A stretch of DNA of 64,000 nt from Tenodera sinensis (GCA_030765045.1 CM060969.1:58795216-58859215); one strand, 5' to 3'. Counted from the stretch's first letter, positions 12,512-23,617 are shown. Translations and numbers: made by a program. The notes: generated from the sequence alone by a model not told the origin.

Positions 12512-13347
12512 TGCGACAAAGCGACAAAATCAGTCCAGTTACTTTTCTATCACTTATTTGTCTTCTAAAAGTTTATCACAAATATAGTTTTCTTCTGGTC
12601 GTTAACATAGTCTACCGTCCTTTGACTATCACAACTCACGACTTTTGCTTCTCGTAACTTTGCCTCAGTCCTTTCAGTGTCTTTCTTCACTTTCGCTGTC
12701 CCTCATACAGTAAATACACGATGCAATCACTCCACCCTTGTTGTCTAACTTCTTTATGACGACCGACTCATGAGCGTCGGCAGACTTTTTTTCAGGGAGG
12801 GGCCGCATGTTGAAAGTTTGCAATTAATTCATTATTCTGTTGTCAAAAATTGTAAAAATTGAGTTATAGTATTTGTTACGGATAAGCATGTTAATTTATG
12901 CTAAATAAAAAGTGTACTTTACCTCAAAATTAAAGCAATAGTCTAACAGTAATTGATTGCACATTACATTTATTCTTTTCCAAGGGGGGGCCGCGGCCCC
13001 CCCCCCCCTTGCCCCCCTTTCGCGACGCCCATGGACCGACGTATCTATCACAACTGTCTCGCGCTCACTGCTGTTACCTTACCTCCTTACATATAGAAGG
13101 GGTGACGTGTCACGGACCCTTCTCTATCTCCACAAACGCGCCGCCGGTGACGCAGCCAGATCTTTCTCGAAGGCTACGGAGAAAACCCCTATTTTTGTGT
13201 AGCCGCTTCATTGTTGTTAGCCACGTGTTAGATCGCTTGAGTGGTGTAAGCTTAACCTTGAATCTTTGTTTGCTCGCCGGCCTGGTATGCGGGGTGAAGT
13301 AGCTTGGCTCCGTCCGTCCTTCGTTGTGTGGCGAGCCCGGTGTCACA
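12512..13347 (+). mobile_element. Solo LTR, copy B, with 4-bp TSD and a nested MITE
   Basis: It begins TGCGAC and ends GTGTCACA, so the TG...CA ends form a short inverted repeat. ATAT flanks it at 12508-12511 and 13348-13351. Family landmarks are in order: ATAGTTTTCTTCTGGTCGTT, AACTGTCTCGCGCTCACTG, CCTTACATATAGAAGGGGTG (U3/TATA-like core) and TTGTGTGGCGAGCCCGG. No internal region or second LTR is nearby, so it is a solo LTR, presumably from LTR-LTR recombination. A 265-bp inverted-repeat element is inserted at 12769-13033. Confidence 0.87.
12769..13033. mobile_element. Nested MITE, 265 bp, CATG(A/G)GCGTCG termini, 8-bp TSD
   Basis: It is bounded by CATGAGCGTCGG and CGACGCCCATG. GACCGACT (12761-12768) and GACCGACG (13034-13041) form a 7-of-8 target duplication. 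The sister LTR at 15616 has the uninterrupted site GACGACCGATGTATCTATC near 16091, proving insertion. Inner GC-rich arms (GGGAGGGGCCGC; runs of G/C around 12984-13018) flank an AT-rich non-coding core. The 8-bp TSD suggests hAT mobilisation, but the termini are not typical, so the superfamily is uncertain. Confidence 0.85.
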
Positions 13348-13932
13348 ATATTATATTTTATATCATTACGAAATCAAACGTTCATGCTCTTTGTCTGAAT
13401 GTTTTTCTTTCTCACCTTGTTTCTTTTTTCTTTCTCGCTCGTTTCCTAGGTGCACCTATAGCTTGAAATAAGACTTCTTGTACTTTTAGAATAAGCATCA
13501 GTGAGACTGAGTGTCCTTATGGTATTACATTCCTGATTAAAAGACTTTAAATATATAATATATATTATATATACTATTAACATTATATAATATATAATAT
13601 TAATACAATATTCTTATACTTACGACGTGCTTTCTCTGCGTAGCCTGAAATGTTACTTTGCATTTTATATGCAACCAGCAAAATCACTCGGTATCGGTCA
13701 GGCTTTCATGCTTTTGCTAAAATATAAATTTTCCAAAAAAGAAAAAAATTGTTTATTTCCACTTAAGTGAACTAAATCAATTATAATGTTGTTAGTATTC
13801 ATTTCTTTTAATTCTCTCACCATTGTCAAATTTCCCATTCATACAGGGAAGCCTCCAAAACGGCTCTCGTAAACGTTTGTCGCCCCCTCTTCCATTGGGG
13901 TAGTCTTTGTGATATCACACCACAATGCCTTT
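13348..13932. other. AT-rich, with a palindromic TA-rich patch
   Basis: 13547-13615 is almost pure A/T with alternating ATATATAATATATATTATAT and self-complementary segments. No ORF supported. Confidence 0.5.
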
Positions 13933-14285
13933 ACTTTCTCTACTGCGTTCAGAAAGTAGAAGTATTGTATTCTATCCAAAAATTCGACGTCGAGACTTCA
14001 CTGGAAGTATATGTTTTGAATCCCACTGAATCAATTTTTTTTTTTTTTTTTTTTTTTTAATGTGTGTCTGTCTTTCTCTCAAAAATGGCCCTAATGATTT
14101 TCATTAAAATATGTTTAAGACATTTTTACGGGAAATGAAATGCACATTTTCAATTTTCTGGCGATAGTCCATGTGGTCCTATTTACTCTTGATGAAGTTT
14201 GTGTAACTGGTAAACGCAAGAGATAGGCCAAAAGTTTACTGTATAAAAATGTAGATTTCGTTAAATGAACTTTTTTGTGAAGTTA
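13933..14285 (-). repeat. R1 interspersed repeat, truncated copy with internal poly(T)
   Basis: Reverse complemented it ends GCAGTAGAGAAAGTAAAG. Upstream are GAAGTCTCGACGTCGAATTT, CAAAACATATACTTCC, CGCCAGAAAATTGAAAATGT and TTGCGTTTACCAGTTA, all in the order seen in fuller R1 copies. A T-run (about 14033-14058 on +) replaces the CA-rich tract found there in other copies, and the 5' half is missing. Confidence 0.78.
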
Positions 14286-15615
14286 TTTGATAGAATTTTG
14301 ATACACTTGGGCTCCTACCAAAACTTAAGGACACTTGCATATTTCACCGAAATACATCCTGTCCCTAAACTATTTTGTCCAGCGGCCTTATATTTCGTCA
14401 AAAGTCATCTCATTACTAAACTAATTATGTAGAAGTAATTATTTTTAAGGAGTTATTTTTTTTTCGGTTTTAGAAAAACCGAAAATAAACTCATCTTTAA
14501 ATATTTTTGGAGATGTGTGCATGAAAATATATGGGATGTCAATTATAGTTTGTGAGGAATATTTATAAATAAGGCATTATCATATACTGTTTATCAACAT
14601 TGACATTTTGTTTATAACTTTAAAACAAATTGGAAAAAAGAGGTTTAAATTTGCACTATCTGGTAATGGATTCAATCGTATGGTGAATGAGCCAGGTAAC
14701 ATGGAGTAGATAGAGGAATAAGTGTTTTTAAGAATAGCTTGTGCAAGAGTAGAGAAAGTCATATGAGTGCAACATATCAGATGTTTACTCCTATGAAGAA
14801 TAAGTGTGTAAATTTGATCCAAATCCGTGCAAGGTTGTATCATGCAATATGGGAAGAAAGGGGGGGGGGGAGAAAAAGTAAAAGAAAGAAAGAGGAAGAG
14901 AGAGAGAAAGGGAGAAAGAAAAAGAACATAACGCATACAAAGCTTTAAGTGTAACATTATTTATCTTTAGCGTTTGTGACAGGGGATTCGAGACGTAGTT
15001 TCCTTGCTTTTAGCCCACGTTCGGACTCTCCTTGAAATCTTCGATATGGTCCGAGAAGATAATACACAAAATGCAAATTTGTACCTTCCAAGAAAATTGG
15101 ACTGTCTTCTTGGAATATGCATGACAAGAAATTAAAGCTTACATTGTCTCCAAAGCAGATAAAATTGAAATAATTCAATGGAGAAAGCTCAGATCTGAAG
15201 CTTTGATACCCTTGTTCTTCATTAGCAGATGTATTAATGCATTAATTTGATTTTTGTCAACTCGGAACATCCACTAGATTCTCAGAAATTTAATTCCAAA
15301 TGCATCAAGTTTCCTTGGATCCTATCTATTTAATTTCTTTCCTGCCCTTTCCTTCTAGATTAAAATAAAATCGAAAGGGGGCATTATCGTGAGCGAGGAA
15401 GTCAGAAAGACTTCAGATACATCAAAAGGAACGAATCTATTACGGGTCGTGGGTTCCAACAAAGGAGATTCTAGGTAATATAAAGCTGAAATAATACAAA
15501 TGCGTGTGTGTGTATGCGCGCGCGCGCGCACACACACACACACACACACGATGTCAATGCGGTAGTCACATAATCTTCTCTACCGATTACAATTTCGCAG
15601 ATGGACTGTATATAT
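14286..15615. other. No recognised gene
   Basis: Contains a G-run and GA-rich stretch (about 14861-14925) and a (GT)/(GC)/(CA) alternating tract at 15504-15549. No coding signal supported on either strand. Confidence 0.45.
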
Positions 15616-15863
15616 TGTGACAAAACGGTAATTCGACGAATCCCACTTCTTGACACCGATGTGACAGAATGACAAAAGCAGTACGATCATTTTTCCACCC
15701 CTTTATTGTCGTCTAAAATTTTATCACAAGCATACAGTTTTCTTCTTGTCGTTAGCACAGCCTTTAGTCTTCCGTGCTATCACAACTCACAACTTCTACT
15801 TCTCGTGAACTTGCTCAGTCCCTTCAGTGTCTTTCTTCATTTTCTCTTTCTCTCCCACACTAA

Positions 15864-16047
15864 GGTCGGCAGAGCTAACCTGGCACTTGACAGCTAGCTG
15901 ATTCACTCACCTGCGAGCGAGGCTAGCGCTATCGTATTACTAAACACATGGCGCAACGATTAGTCGATTGGACGAGATAGCGCTATCCTAATACGCAGGT
16001 CAGTGAATCAGCTAGCTGTCAAGTGCCAGGTAAACTCTCGCCGACTG
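15864..16047. mobile_element. Palindromic MITE, 184 bp, TAA target duplication (Harbinger-like)
   Basis: The left arm contains CCTGGCACTTGACAGCTAGC and TGATTCACTCACCTGCG. The right arm is their near-perfect reverse complement, about 52 bp of pairing per side, beginning GGTCGGC and (C)AGTCGGC. TAA lies directly outside both ends (15861-15863, 16048-16050). Sister LTRs have an uninterrupted CACTAATTGC or CCCTAATTACG at this point, so the empty site retains one TAA. A 3-bp TWA target duplication is typical of PIF/Harbinger MITEs. The core adds self-complementary AGCGCT sites, so almost the whole element can fold back. Confidence 0.9.
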
Positions 16048-16114
16048 TAACTACGTTACAATCACTCGACGCTCGTTGGATCTTCTTTACGACGACCGAT
16101 GTATCTATCACGAT

Positions 16115-16115
<1 letters not shown>

Positions 16116-16190
<75 letters not shown>
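16116..16190. repeat. (CA)n microsatellite within solo LTR C
   Basis: About 37 uninterrupted CA units at a place where sister LTR copies have unique sequence. It is an expansion private to this copy. Confidence 0.95.
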
Positions 16191-16194
<4 letters not shown>

Positions 16195-16397
16195 GCTGTC
16201 TTGCACTCACAAACCACTGACAGACTCATGTCTGCGACTGTAACTAGTTCACCTGCTGTTCCTCGCCTCCTTATATTGAGGGTATGACGTCATACGACCT
16301 TTCCGCACTCGTACACAAAGAATTGCGCGAGGCAGCCAGACCGTTCTCCGGCCCGGCATGTGGCGGTCCTTTGTTTTGTGCCCCGCCTGGCGTCACA

Positions 16398-17040
16398 ATG
16401 TTATAGAATTAATTAAAAAGTGACTCTTCCATGTTACGTTACTCGTGATATTTTAGCCTCTCCTTTTTGTCTAGAAATCAAATCACATTTGCAAAGAATT
16501 GGTTATATACAACATGTGGTAACAAATGTTCAAATGTTTTTCGAGAGTAGATAGGAATAAACTAGGTATCGAAGAAAGAAAGGGAAAAATAGTAGACTTT
16601 TAAACTCCTGTTCTTACATTTTAAATATACACCATAAAATATTTTGAAACTTGCTAATGCTATGAAAAAGATATATTTGACACAGTTATTTGTTTTAACG
16701 AATTCTTCATGTTTCCTGACCTTTTGTCTATATCTTGTGGTTTCCTGGTTGTCAAGAATCCCTAAGACCTAATGACCTAGGTGTCGACGGACCGTTAAAG
16801 CCTACACACCCACTCGCTCCAAAATTATACAAAATGAAGAGGGTTTCAGAAACTATTTACATGTTCATAATGTACATTTTATTAGTCACAACGCCTTAAA
16901 CATATGTCATTTAATTTTAAAATTGGATTCCAGATTCGGAGAGTATTTACGTTAAAGTATTTATGTCTGCCTCAACAGAGCAGTGCTCTAACTACGGTTG
17001 CTACAGTATATAAATGTAATATAAATGTAATTATTAAAAA
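16398..17040. other. Unique sequence with a short I-clade LINE 3'-end relic
   Basis: At 16766-16820 TAATGACCTAGGTGTCGACG followed by GACCGTTAAAGCC and ACACCCACTCGCTC matches the 3' end of the I-clade LINE at 27301-29571 (GCTAATGACCAAGTTGTCGA, CCCTTAAAGCC, CACTCACTC). The remainder shows no gene. 16918-17000 is repeated imperfectly at 17868-17945. Confidence 0.6.
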
Positions 17041-17859
17041 TTTGATACGTTCGATTCTTACGGACACCTATTTCTCTATCTTCTTTCTGTTAGTCGAGAT
17101 AAACATTTGCGGAAATTATCTTACTGTTAATTTTCTTGTAGGTGCAAGGGGAATACAGTAGGCTTTGACCGATAGCCAAACATTTTGAAGGTGGTTGCTC
17201 TATGAAGAGTGAAATTCCGCTCTCTTTGCACGGCCAAGAGGTAAATTGAACAACGAACTTCCATTTGAAAAAAGTTATCAAAACTCACACAAATAACAAG
17301 ATATATATCCGAAATGGTTCCACAAAAAGTCCATTTGGATATAACTTGTGTGTCGTAACGAAATCTATATTTTTTGTATGGTAAGATTTGGTCCATCTCT
17401 TACGGTTTACCAATTATGCAAAAGTCATCAAGACTAAATAGGACTACATGTTCTATAGGTCGAAAATTCAAAATGTACATTTCTTTTGCCATAAAAATAT
17501 CTTAAACATGTAGCATTTTAATCAAAATCGTAGCCATTTTTGCGAAAATAAAAATGTTCGATGTTAAGGGTAGTTTGAGGTGGAGGAGTTATCTTCAAAG
17601 TCTTCTTACCGTACCCTTGAAAGATATTAAAGTTGAATACCAAATATTAAAGTTAAAACCAATTTTAACCAAGTTTCGTTCTTGAGTTACGCTGTTCACA
17701 GACATACATACACAGACACACGCGGAACTTTTCCTAAAAGTATATTTTTTTTTTATTCGGGGAACTCAAAACATATATTTCTTGTGAAATCTCGACATCA
17801 AATTTTTGGGTAGAATAGAATACTTTCTGTGCTTACTATACGTAGCAGAGAAAGTAAAA
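17041..17859 (+). repeat. R1 interspersed repeat, near full length
   Basis: Landmarks in order: GTTAGTCGAGATAAACATTT, TTCTTGTAGGTGCAAGGGGA, CTCTTTGCACGGCCAAGAGG, TCTTACGGTTTACCAATTAT, ATAAAAATATCTTAAACATG, GGGTAGTTTGAGGTGGAGGA, a GAGTTACGCTGTTCACAGAC/CA-rich tract, CTCGACATCAAATTTTTGGG, and the conserved end ACGTAGCAGAGAAAGTAAAA. No ORF is conserved between copies, so it behaves as a non-autonomous family of about 0.85 kb. Superfamily unknown. Confidence 0.85.
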
Positions 17860-17867
17860 ATGGGATT

Positions 17868-18060
17868 GCAGATTCTGAGAGGATTTGGTTTGAAGTATTT
17901 ATTTCCGCCTAAACAGAGCAGTGCTTCAATTACGGTAGGTCATTGATATTGCATTTCTTATACATAAAAAGCTGTTCTTATAGAACCTTATTTTTCTATG
18001 TTAATGGAGATAAAGGTTTACGCGTTCTGTTACTTGTGGGAGAGGGATAGGTAACCGAAG
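17868..18060 (+). repeat. Partial second R1 5' segment in tandem
   Basis: GGGATTGCAGATTCTGAGAG, CAGAGCAGTGCTTCAATTAC and TTAATGGAGATAAAGGTTTA repeat, with changes, the sequence at 16918-17110. The upstream flank and start of the previous R1 copy are therefore duplicated directly downstream of it. Confidence 0.65.
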
Positions 18061-18497
18061 AGAGTCGGATGTTCACGAGTGGATCGTGGATCTCTATATG
18101 CTGGCCTTGAAATCCCATACCTTTTCCAGTACATCGCGAGAAGCAATTGAATGTGACTGCACTTCAGAGAGTGACTAAAGTATGCATTCTGTCTTCCTAA
18201 AACTTCCGTAGAAGTTGTTTGAAGTCGCTGTGAAAGAAATTTGATGCTGTTCCAACTGACACTGAGCCAATCGATGTGAAGTAGCCCTCAATTACACCTC
18301 AACAAAGGAAAAGTGGTCTGCTAATGTGGCACGGAGCTTCCTTTCAAGAAATCAGCCCAGGATGATGTCCGGGTCGAGCTTGTCGCCATAGCAACTGCGC
18401 CGCGCACGTATTCTGTCATTTCCCTGCAGCATCAGCAGCATGGAGGTCATTCAGCGAAACCTGTGTATATTACCCTATTATTTAGTATAATTACTAG
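18061..18497. other. No recognised feature
   Basis: No supported ORF. Contains a GC-richer patch around 18370-18450 of unknown nature. Confidence 0.4.
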
Positions 18498-18993
18498 CAC
18501 CCGGAAGTTCTTGCACTTACGTATTTTTTCCTTTGTTATAGGTAATTACAATTCTGGCAAGTTATGTGCACAAATCATCAGTTTAGAAGCTTATTAAACC
18601 CTATTTGTTGTGGCATATAAATGCAATTTTGGCTTTTCTGATAAAGACATCATATTTCTATTATTTTAGCCTTTTTTGGTGCAAGATTGGAAATTTTGCA
18701 ACTCCGAATTGAGCTGCTTGAAAACACGTCGGGGACTCCCGAACTGTTTGTTACTTTGAGATAGTGTGCAACTGCCTAATTTATTGCATAGCATGCGTCA
18801 GCATCTCTTCCCAATCAGCCCAGTATAATTTGATCCCTGTGCATTCCTCTGGTTCCTGTGTGTGTATATTATTTTCATTACTTTAGAAAAAGGTAAGAGT
18901 TCGTGGGTGATCTAGACTTAGTAATCTTCAAATTGAATTTGTGAGTGATTTTATTTGTACATACGGCACTATTATAATTTTGTAGAGCACGTG

Positions 18994-19035
<42 letters not shown>

Positions 19036-19719
19036 ATGGGAAGTGGGAAACGCTCTCAAGTTAGCCAACACGTAACCCAGGAAAACAAGCAATTACTAGC
19101 GAAAATAAACGAGCCTAAGCAAAAGCAATTGGAGGAATTTAGGAAACGAACTACGTCAATTTTCTTCCGATTAATGTGAAACAGTTTTAGCATCACATAT
19201 ACTACTTTTTTAAACTGATTAATCCTAATTTGAGGAACTCCCTTCATAAATATACCACACATCATGTACCTGACAAAAGCACATTACAAAAAACTTAAGT
19301 CAGCTGTGTGTATTGACAATATTGTATCAAGAATGCGAGATGAACCGGAAAGTGAGTTAATTTGGGTTTCTGTAGATGAAACAACCGATTCTGAAGGTAG
19401 ATTTGTTGCAAATGTAATAGTTGGTGCCCCTAACAAGCAGGAACCAGTGGTGTCTTATTTTCGTAATCTGATAAATTTGGAGGTCACAAACAATGTAACA
19501 ATAACTCTATCTGTAATTGATTCTATAAAATTACTATGGCCAAATGGAGTTAAATATGATAGGGCGCTTTTATTCGTCACAAATCGAATCAGCTACATGA
19601 TTAAATCAGGACGCACATTGAAAGGTATTTTCCATAATTTAATATATTTAGCGTGCCCCACACATTCCTTCACCGCTCTTTTCATAATGTCCAAAAGTAT
19701 TTTTCCCCTTCAGACATAG
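18498..19719 (+). pseudogene. hAT (CGBP1-like) transposase relic, copy 1
   Basis: Homology to the inverted copy at 61185-62512 runs the length of the unit, starting at CCGGAAGTTCTTGCACTTAC. Coding remains include a segment near 19043-19140 (KRSQVSQHV...EENKQL-type, KQKQLEE), then INPNLRNSLHKYTTHH across a frameshift, then CIDNIVSRMRDE and ELIWVSVDETTDSEGRFVAN, with the Asp of the VDETTD motif typical of the catalytic core, and LLWPNGVKYDRALLFVTNRI and YMIKSGRTLKGI. Intact relatives continue to a dimerisation domain, which is lost here. A 42-bp A-run (18992-19034) sits in the coding region, and stops follow it. Confidence 0.75.
18992..19034. repeat. A-homopolymer inside the hAT relic
   Basis: About 42 consecutive A. 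The homologous region of the inverted copy has no such run, so it is private to this copy. Confidence 0.9.
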
Positions 19720-19890
19720 TAAGGTATGAAAAGAAAACAGTCATGCTTACGTAAAGAAAATCGCACTTTACGTTTTTTTTTTTTTTTTTTTTTTTTCTCA
19801 GTTTGAACAATTTTTACTGAATATCTACAAACTACAATTTTGGCACTTAGCTCCCTTAGCTTTTCCACTCTACAAATAATAGAAAAAATC
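19720..19890. other. Short spacer with poly(T)
   Basis: T-homopolymer at about 19773-19796 between the hAT relic and the next R1 copy. Confidence 0.6.
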
Positions 19891-20757
19891 TAATGTGTTG
19901 CACTCACATGAGTTTCTCTACTCTTGTACTAACTATTCTTACAAACTCTTATTCCTCTATCTTCTTCATATAAGTCGAGATAAACATTTGTACAAATTGT
20001 CTTATTCTTAATTTTCTGGTAGCTACAAGGGGAATGTGGGAATACAGTACGCTTTGAGCGATAGTCAAATATTTTAATGCTTCGAGATTCCGTTGTCTTT
20101 GCACGGCTAAGATATAAAAATATCAATAACGATCTTCCACTTGACATAAGTATTCCAAAATACACACATAAGAAGGAATATCTCCGAAATGGTTCACTTT
20201 ACAAAACGATTTATTTGGACATAAATTGTGTGTTTTAGCAAGATCTACATTTTTTGTACAATGTTAATGGCTTCATTGCCAGATGCAAGGCACTAGAAAA
20301 CAACACAACATTTTTTGTACATTAAGATTTGTACTATCTCTTACGGTTGACCAGTTATGAAAAAGTCATCAAGAGTAAACAAGACTATGTGGGCTATAGC
20401 CAGAAAATTCAAAATCATTAGCCAATTTCGAGGTAATGAAAATTTCCGAAAAATTTTCCATCTAAAGGTAGTTTCGGATAGAGAAATGATCATCAAAATC
20501 TTCGTGTCGCATCCTTAAAGGATATTAAATTTAAATACCAACTTTGGTTTTCAACCGACTTTTCATTTTTGAGTTATGCTGTCCACAGACTGACAGACAC
20601 ATAGACATAGACACAAACACATACGGACCTTTTTCTAAAAATGCCTTTTTAGGATTCAAGGAGTGTCAAAACATATTTCCGTTGAAATCTCACATCGAAT
20701 TTTTTTGCAGAATACAATATTTCCTCTGCTTACTATACGTGGTAGAGAAGTAAAAGT
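19891..20757 (+). repeat. R1 interspersed repeat, near full-length copy
   Basis: It starts near TGTTGCACTCACATGAGTTT and contains AAGTCGAGATAAACATTTGT, TCTTACGGTTGACCAGTTAT, GTCATCAAGAGTAAACAAGA, a short imperfect CA tract (CACAGACTGACAGACACATA) and GTGGTAGAGAAGTAAAAG at the end. This copy shows the ancestral length of the CA tract, about 50 bp. Confidence 0.85.
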
Positions 20758-21725
20758 CAAGGATTAATTCAAATTTAGCCATCTATGGCAGATTATCTGA
20801 AAATATGTATTTACATATTTTTTTCTTCCAAATATGTATTTTTATGTGAAATAAGATTTTATATGTATTCTCATGATCCTTTGTTCTGAGGTTTCCCCCT
20901 TTTGTAGTATGTATGTGTTTGCAGTAAAAGTATTTACCTAAGAATCCGCTCCCTATAGAGGGAGTGCTATCGGCATCGCATGTGCTGCGTAGTAATAGAA
21001 CAGTCTCTGGCCATAGACACACACTAATCTGGAGCTCGTGAGGCATGCAGAGAATGGCCCTTTTGTTTACTTCAGGCATGCATGTGGCTTTAGCGATTGA
21101 TTGAAAATAGCTACGTTGAACCTCTGTAACCGCTCACCAATTCATGCACAACGCTTTTGTAACCTGCCGGAATTAGAATAGACCACGTGAAATGACTTTA
21201 AATACACATACATATAATCCAATGTGGCACTGATTGAATGTGCATTTTGGCACGTAATGTACTTTCTGAAAGTAAATTAAGCTTATACTTAGCATATTAG
21301 CCGGCATAAAACTTCCCTTTCTCTTTCTTTCAAAGTTGTTGCTTCTGCGATATACAAGAAAACATTTGCCGAATATAAAAATACAGTAGTTACAACTCGT
21401 ATGGAAATATCGAACAACCCATTCCCATTTTATAGTAATGCTTTTCCCCCTCATGCCTTTCGAAATACTGAAGACGTGTGACAGGTTTTAGCCACACGAG
21501 TAACACATTTCCTCAGTTGCAGTATTTACCTTCATGCTTCTACTTTCCAACCATTTCGAAAATCCGTTATTGCCATCAGATGATCCTAAAAGGTAGGGAG
21601 TATCCTGGGTTCAACTGCCATAAACGTCATTTTTAAAATATAAACCATTCCGACTATTTTAAACAGCGATTTAAATATTCACAATTATGATGATCTGTCG
21701 AAACGATTCGAGAGTCTTCTAAATG
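20758..21725. other. No gene; AAATATGTA-rich start resembles hAT flank
   Basis: 20800-20870 has ACATATTTTTTTCTTCCAAA and AAATATGTATTTTTATGTG, similar in style to 5400-5487 beside another CGBP1-like hAT relic. It may be the displaced 3' flank of the 18498 copy. The rest is featureless. Confidence 0.4.
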
Positions 21726-21756
21726 GTGAGAGAGAGAGAAGAGGGTGGGTGGAGGG

Positions 21757-21784
<28 letters not shown>
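21726..21784. repeat. (GA)n microsatellite, interrupted
   Basis: GA dinucleotides interrupted by GAGGGTGGGTGGAGGGG, lying just upstream of an R1 copy. Confidence 0.9.
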
Positions 21785-21788
<4 letters not shown>

Positions 21789-21799
21789 AAAGAAAAAGT

Positions 21800-22082
21800 C
21801 CGGTACTCACATGACTCTTATACTGTTTTTACCAACGTTATTTCTATATCTTCATGTTAGTTGAGATAAACATTTGCAGAAATTCTCTTATTGCTGATTT
21901 TCATGTAGGTACAAGGGGAATAAGGGAATGTAGTAGGTCTTGAGTGATAGATCTTCTAAAGCTTTCAAATTTTGTTCTTTTTTGGGCGGCCAAGAGATAA
22001 AGTGAATAACGACCTTCCATTTAAGACAACTTTAAGTACTGCAAAACAGACAAACAAGGAATATATCAGAAATGGTTCACTC

Positions 22083-22147
<65 letters not shown>

Positions 22148-22530
22148 CCTTTGGACATAAATTGTATGTATACTTTTGTATAGTAAGATTTGGTTTATCT
22201 CTTACAGTTTACCAGTTATGCAAAAGTTATCTAGAGTAAACAGGACTACATTCGTTTCATTTGCCTGAAAAATATCTTAAACATGTGGCATTTTAATCAA
22301 AATCGTTGGAGCCAATTTTTCAGAAAATCATTATTTTCGAAAAATTTTCCATGTAAAGGGTAGTTTAGGGTGGAGGAGTTTACTTCAGGACCTTTGTGTT
22401 GCATTCTTCTAAGATAAGTACCAACTTTGGTTTTTAACCGACTTTTCCTTTTTGAGTTGTGTTTTTCACAGACAGACACTCGGACCTTTTGCTAACACTG
22501 CTTTTTAGATTCAGGAGACCTCAAAACATA
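21800..22530 (+). repeat. R1 interspersed repeat with a 60-bp poly(A) expansion
   Basis: Shared landmarks: TTAGTTGAGATAAACATTTG, GTAGGTACAAGGGGAATAAG, TCTTACAGTTTACCAGTTAT, GGGTAGTTTAGGGTGGAGGA and TTTTGAGTTGTGTTTTTCAC. The copy stops after GAGACCTCAAAACATA, losing its 3' end. At 22084-22144 an A-run of about 60 sits where other copies have a short CACTCCACAAAAAA. Confidence 0.83.
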
Positions 22531-23249
22531 ACGAAAAAGGAAACAAGAAAAAATCACGAAATTGAAAACTATATTACTGTAAAGTTATCATTAAAACGTT
22601 AAACTTACATCATCGTTAACCATTGTTTTATAAATCAAGACTAGACGAGAAGACAGGAAAAGCGTCTGATTTGGTTACAGTTCATCTGTTTTAAACGCCT
22701 GTCCTTATTTGAAAACATGTGTGGGCTGGATGACGCATATTGGAGTAACGCAGATAGAGCCGACAAGCCATTGTTGCATTCCTTCAGGCTTCCCTGTAGA
22801 CAGTGAGACGGATCATGATGTACTGTGCAGTTCTGTGCAAGGCCGCCACTGTTAAGAACACTTGACGATAGCCGTACAAATGAAAGGTGTAAATAAAGAA
22901 TGGAACTACCTACTAATTACAATAGTACCGTAAACACACAGCTGTAGATGTAGTGAAGGGCAGCTATACCGTGTGAGTCTTCTCATCCTGCGGATTGGTA
23001 ACTAGGCAACCTCTCATTTTACAGACGATGCGAAATGCAGGTGCAGACACCACATTCATCAGTCCGCTGATTACGGCTACATTTTTGCTTTTTTTCTTTG
23101 TAATTAACGTCCTCCAACGCAATGTCATCGGACGGTGAATGAATGAAATGGGTGAAATGATGCTCAAATGAGCCCGAGGTCCATGGAGCTTTAAGTTACT
23201 CGACATTCGTCTTCTCATAATAAGGGAAAATCTCGGGGAAAAAAAAACT
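22531..23249. other. No recognised gene
   Basis: Mixed composition and no supported ORF. A SINE-like stretch begins near 23150. Confidence 0.4.
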
Positions 23250-23440
23250 TATCCGGATAAGTCATCCTAACCTCTTGAACGTGAGGCAAGCACGCTAACC
23301 ATCATGCTACAGAGGCGGGCTGATTACGGCTACAGTGGTGCTCGCTGTTAACGTCCTCTAATAGCGCAATGGTTAACATGCTGGAAAGTCATGGTGAAGA
23401 TTGGAAGTTCAAATCATGCCTGCGAATAAATAAGGGTTTT
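23250..23440. repeat. Two tRNA-like SINE heads, convergent
   Basis: On the minus strand (about 23322-23250) GCCTCTGTAGCATGATGGTT then AGCGTGCTTGCCTCACGTTC has a tRNA-type A box and a damaged B box. On the plus strand (about 23352-23412) TAGCGCAATGGTTAACATGC then GAAGTTCAAATC resembles an A box and B box 45 bp apart. Neither folds into an obvious tRNA, so they look like SINE relics rather than genes. Confidence 0.5.
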
Positions 23441-23541
23441 ATTCATTTTTGTTTGCTTCGAGAACATTCTGCAAATTATATTTTCTTTCCGAATGCACTA
23501 GAAAGTGAACTTGCCTATAAACACAAAGTTCCAGCCATTTT

Positions 23542-23546
<5 letters not shown>

Positions 23547-23617
<71 letters not shown>

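Larger units (their letters stand above)
15616..16397 (+). mobile_element. Solo LTR, copy C, with nested palindromic MITE and (CA)n
   Basis: TGTGACAAAACGG opens and TGGCGTCACA closes the copy. Flanks ATAT (15612-15615) and ATGT (16398-16401) match at 3 of 4. It shares TACAGTTTTCTTCTTGTCGT, CAGCTGTCTTGCACTCACAA and CTCCTTATATTGAGGGTATG with copies A, B and D. It carries a 184-bp MITE (15864-16047) and a (CA)n tract (16116-16190). Confidence 0.87.
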
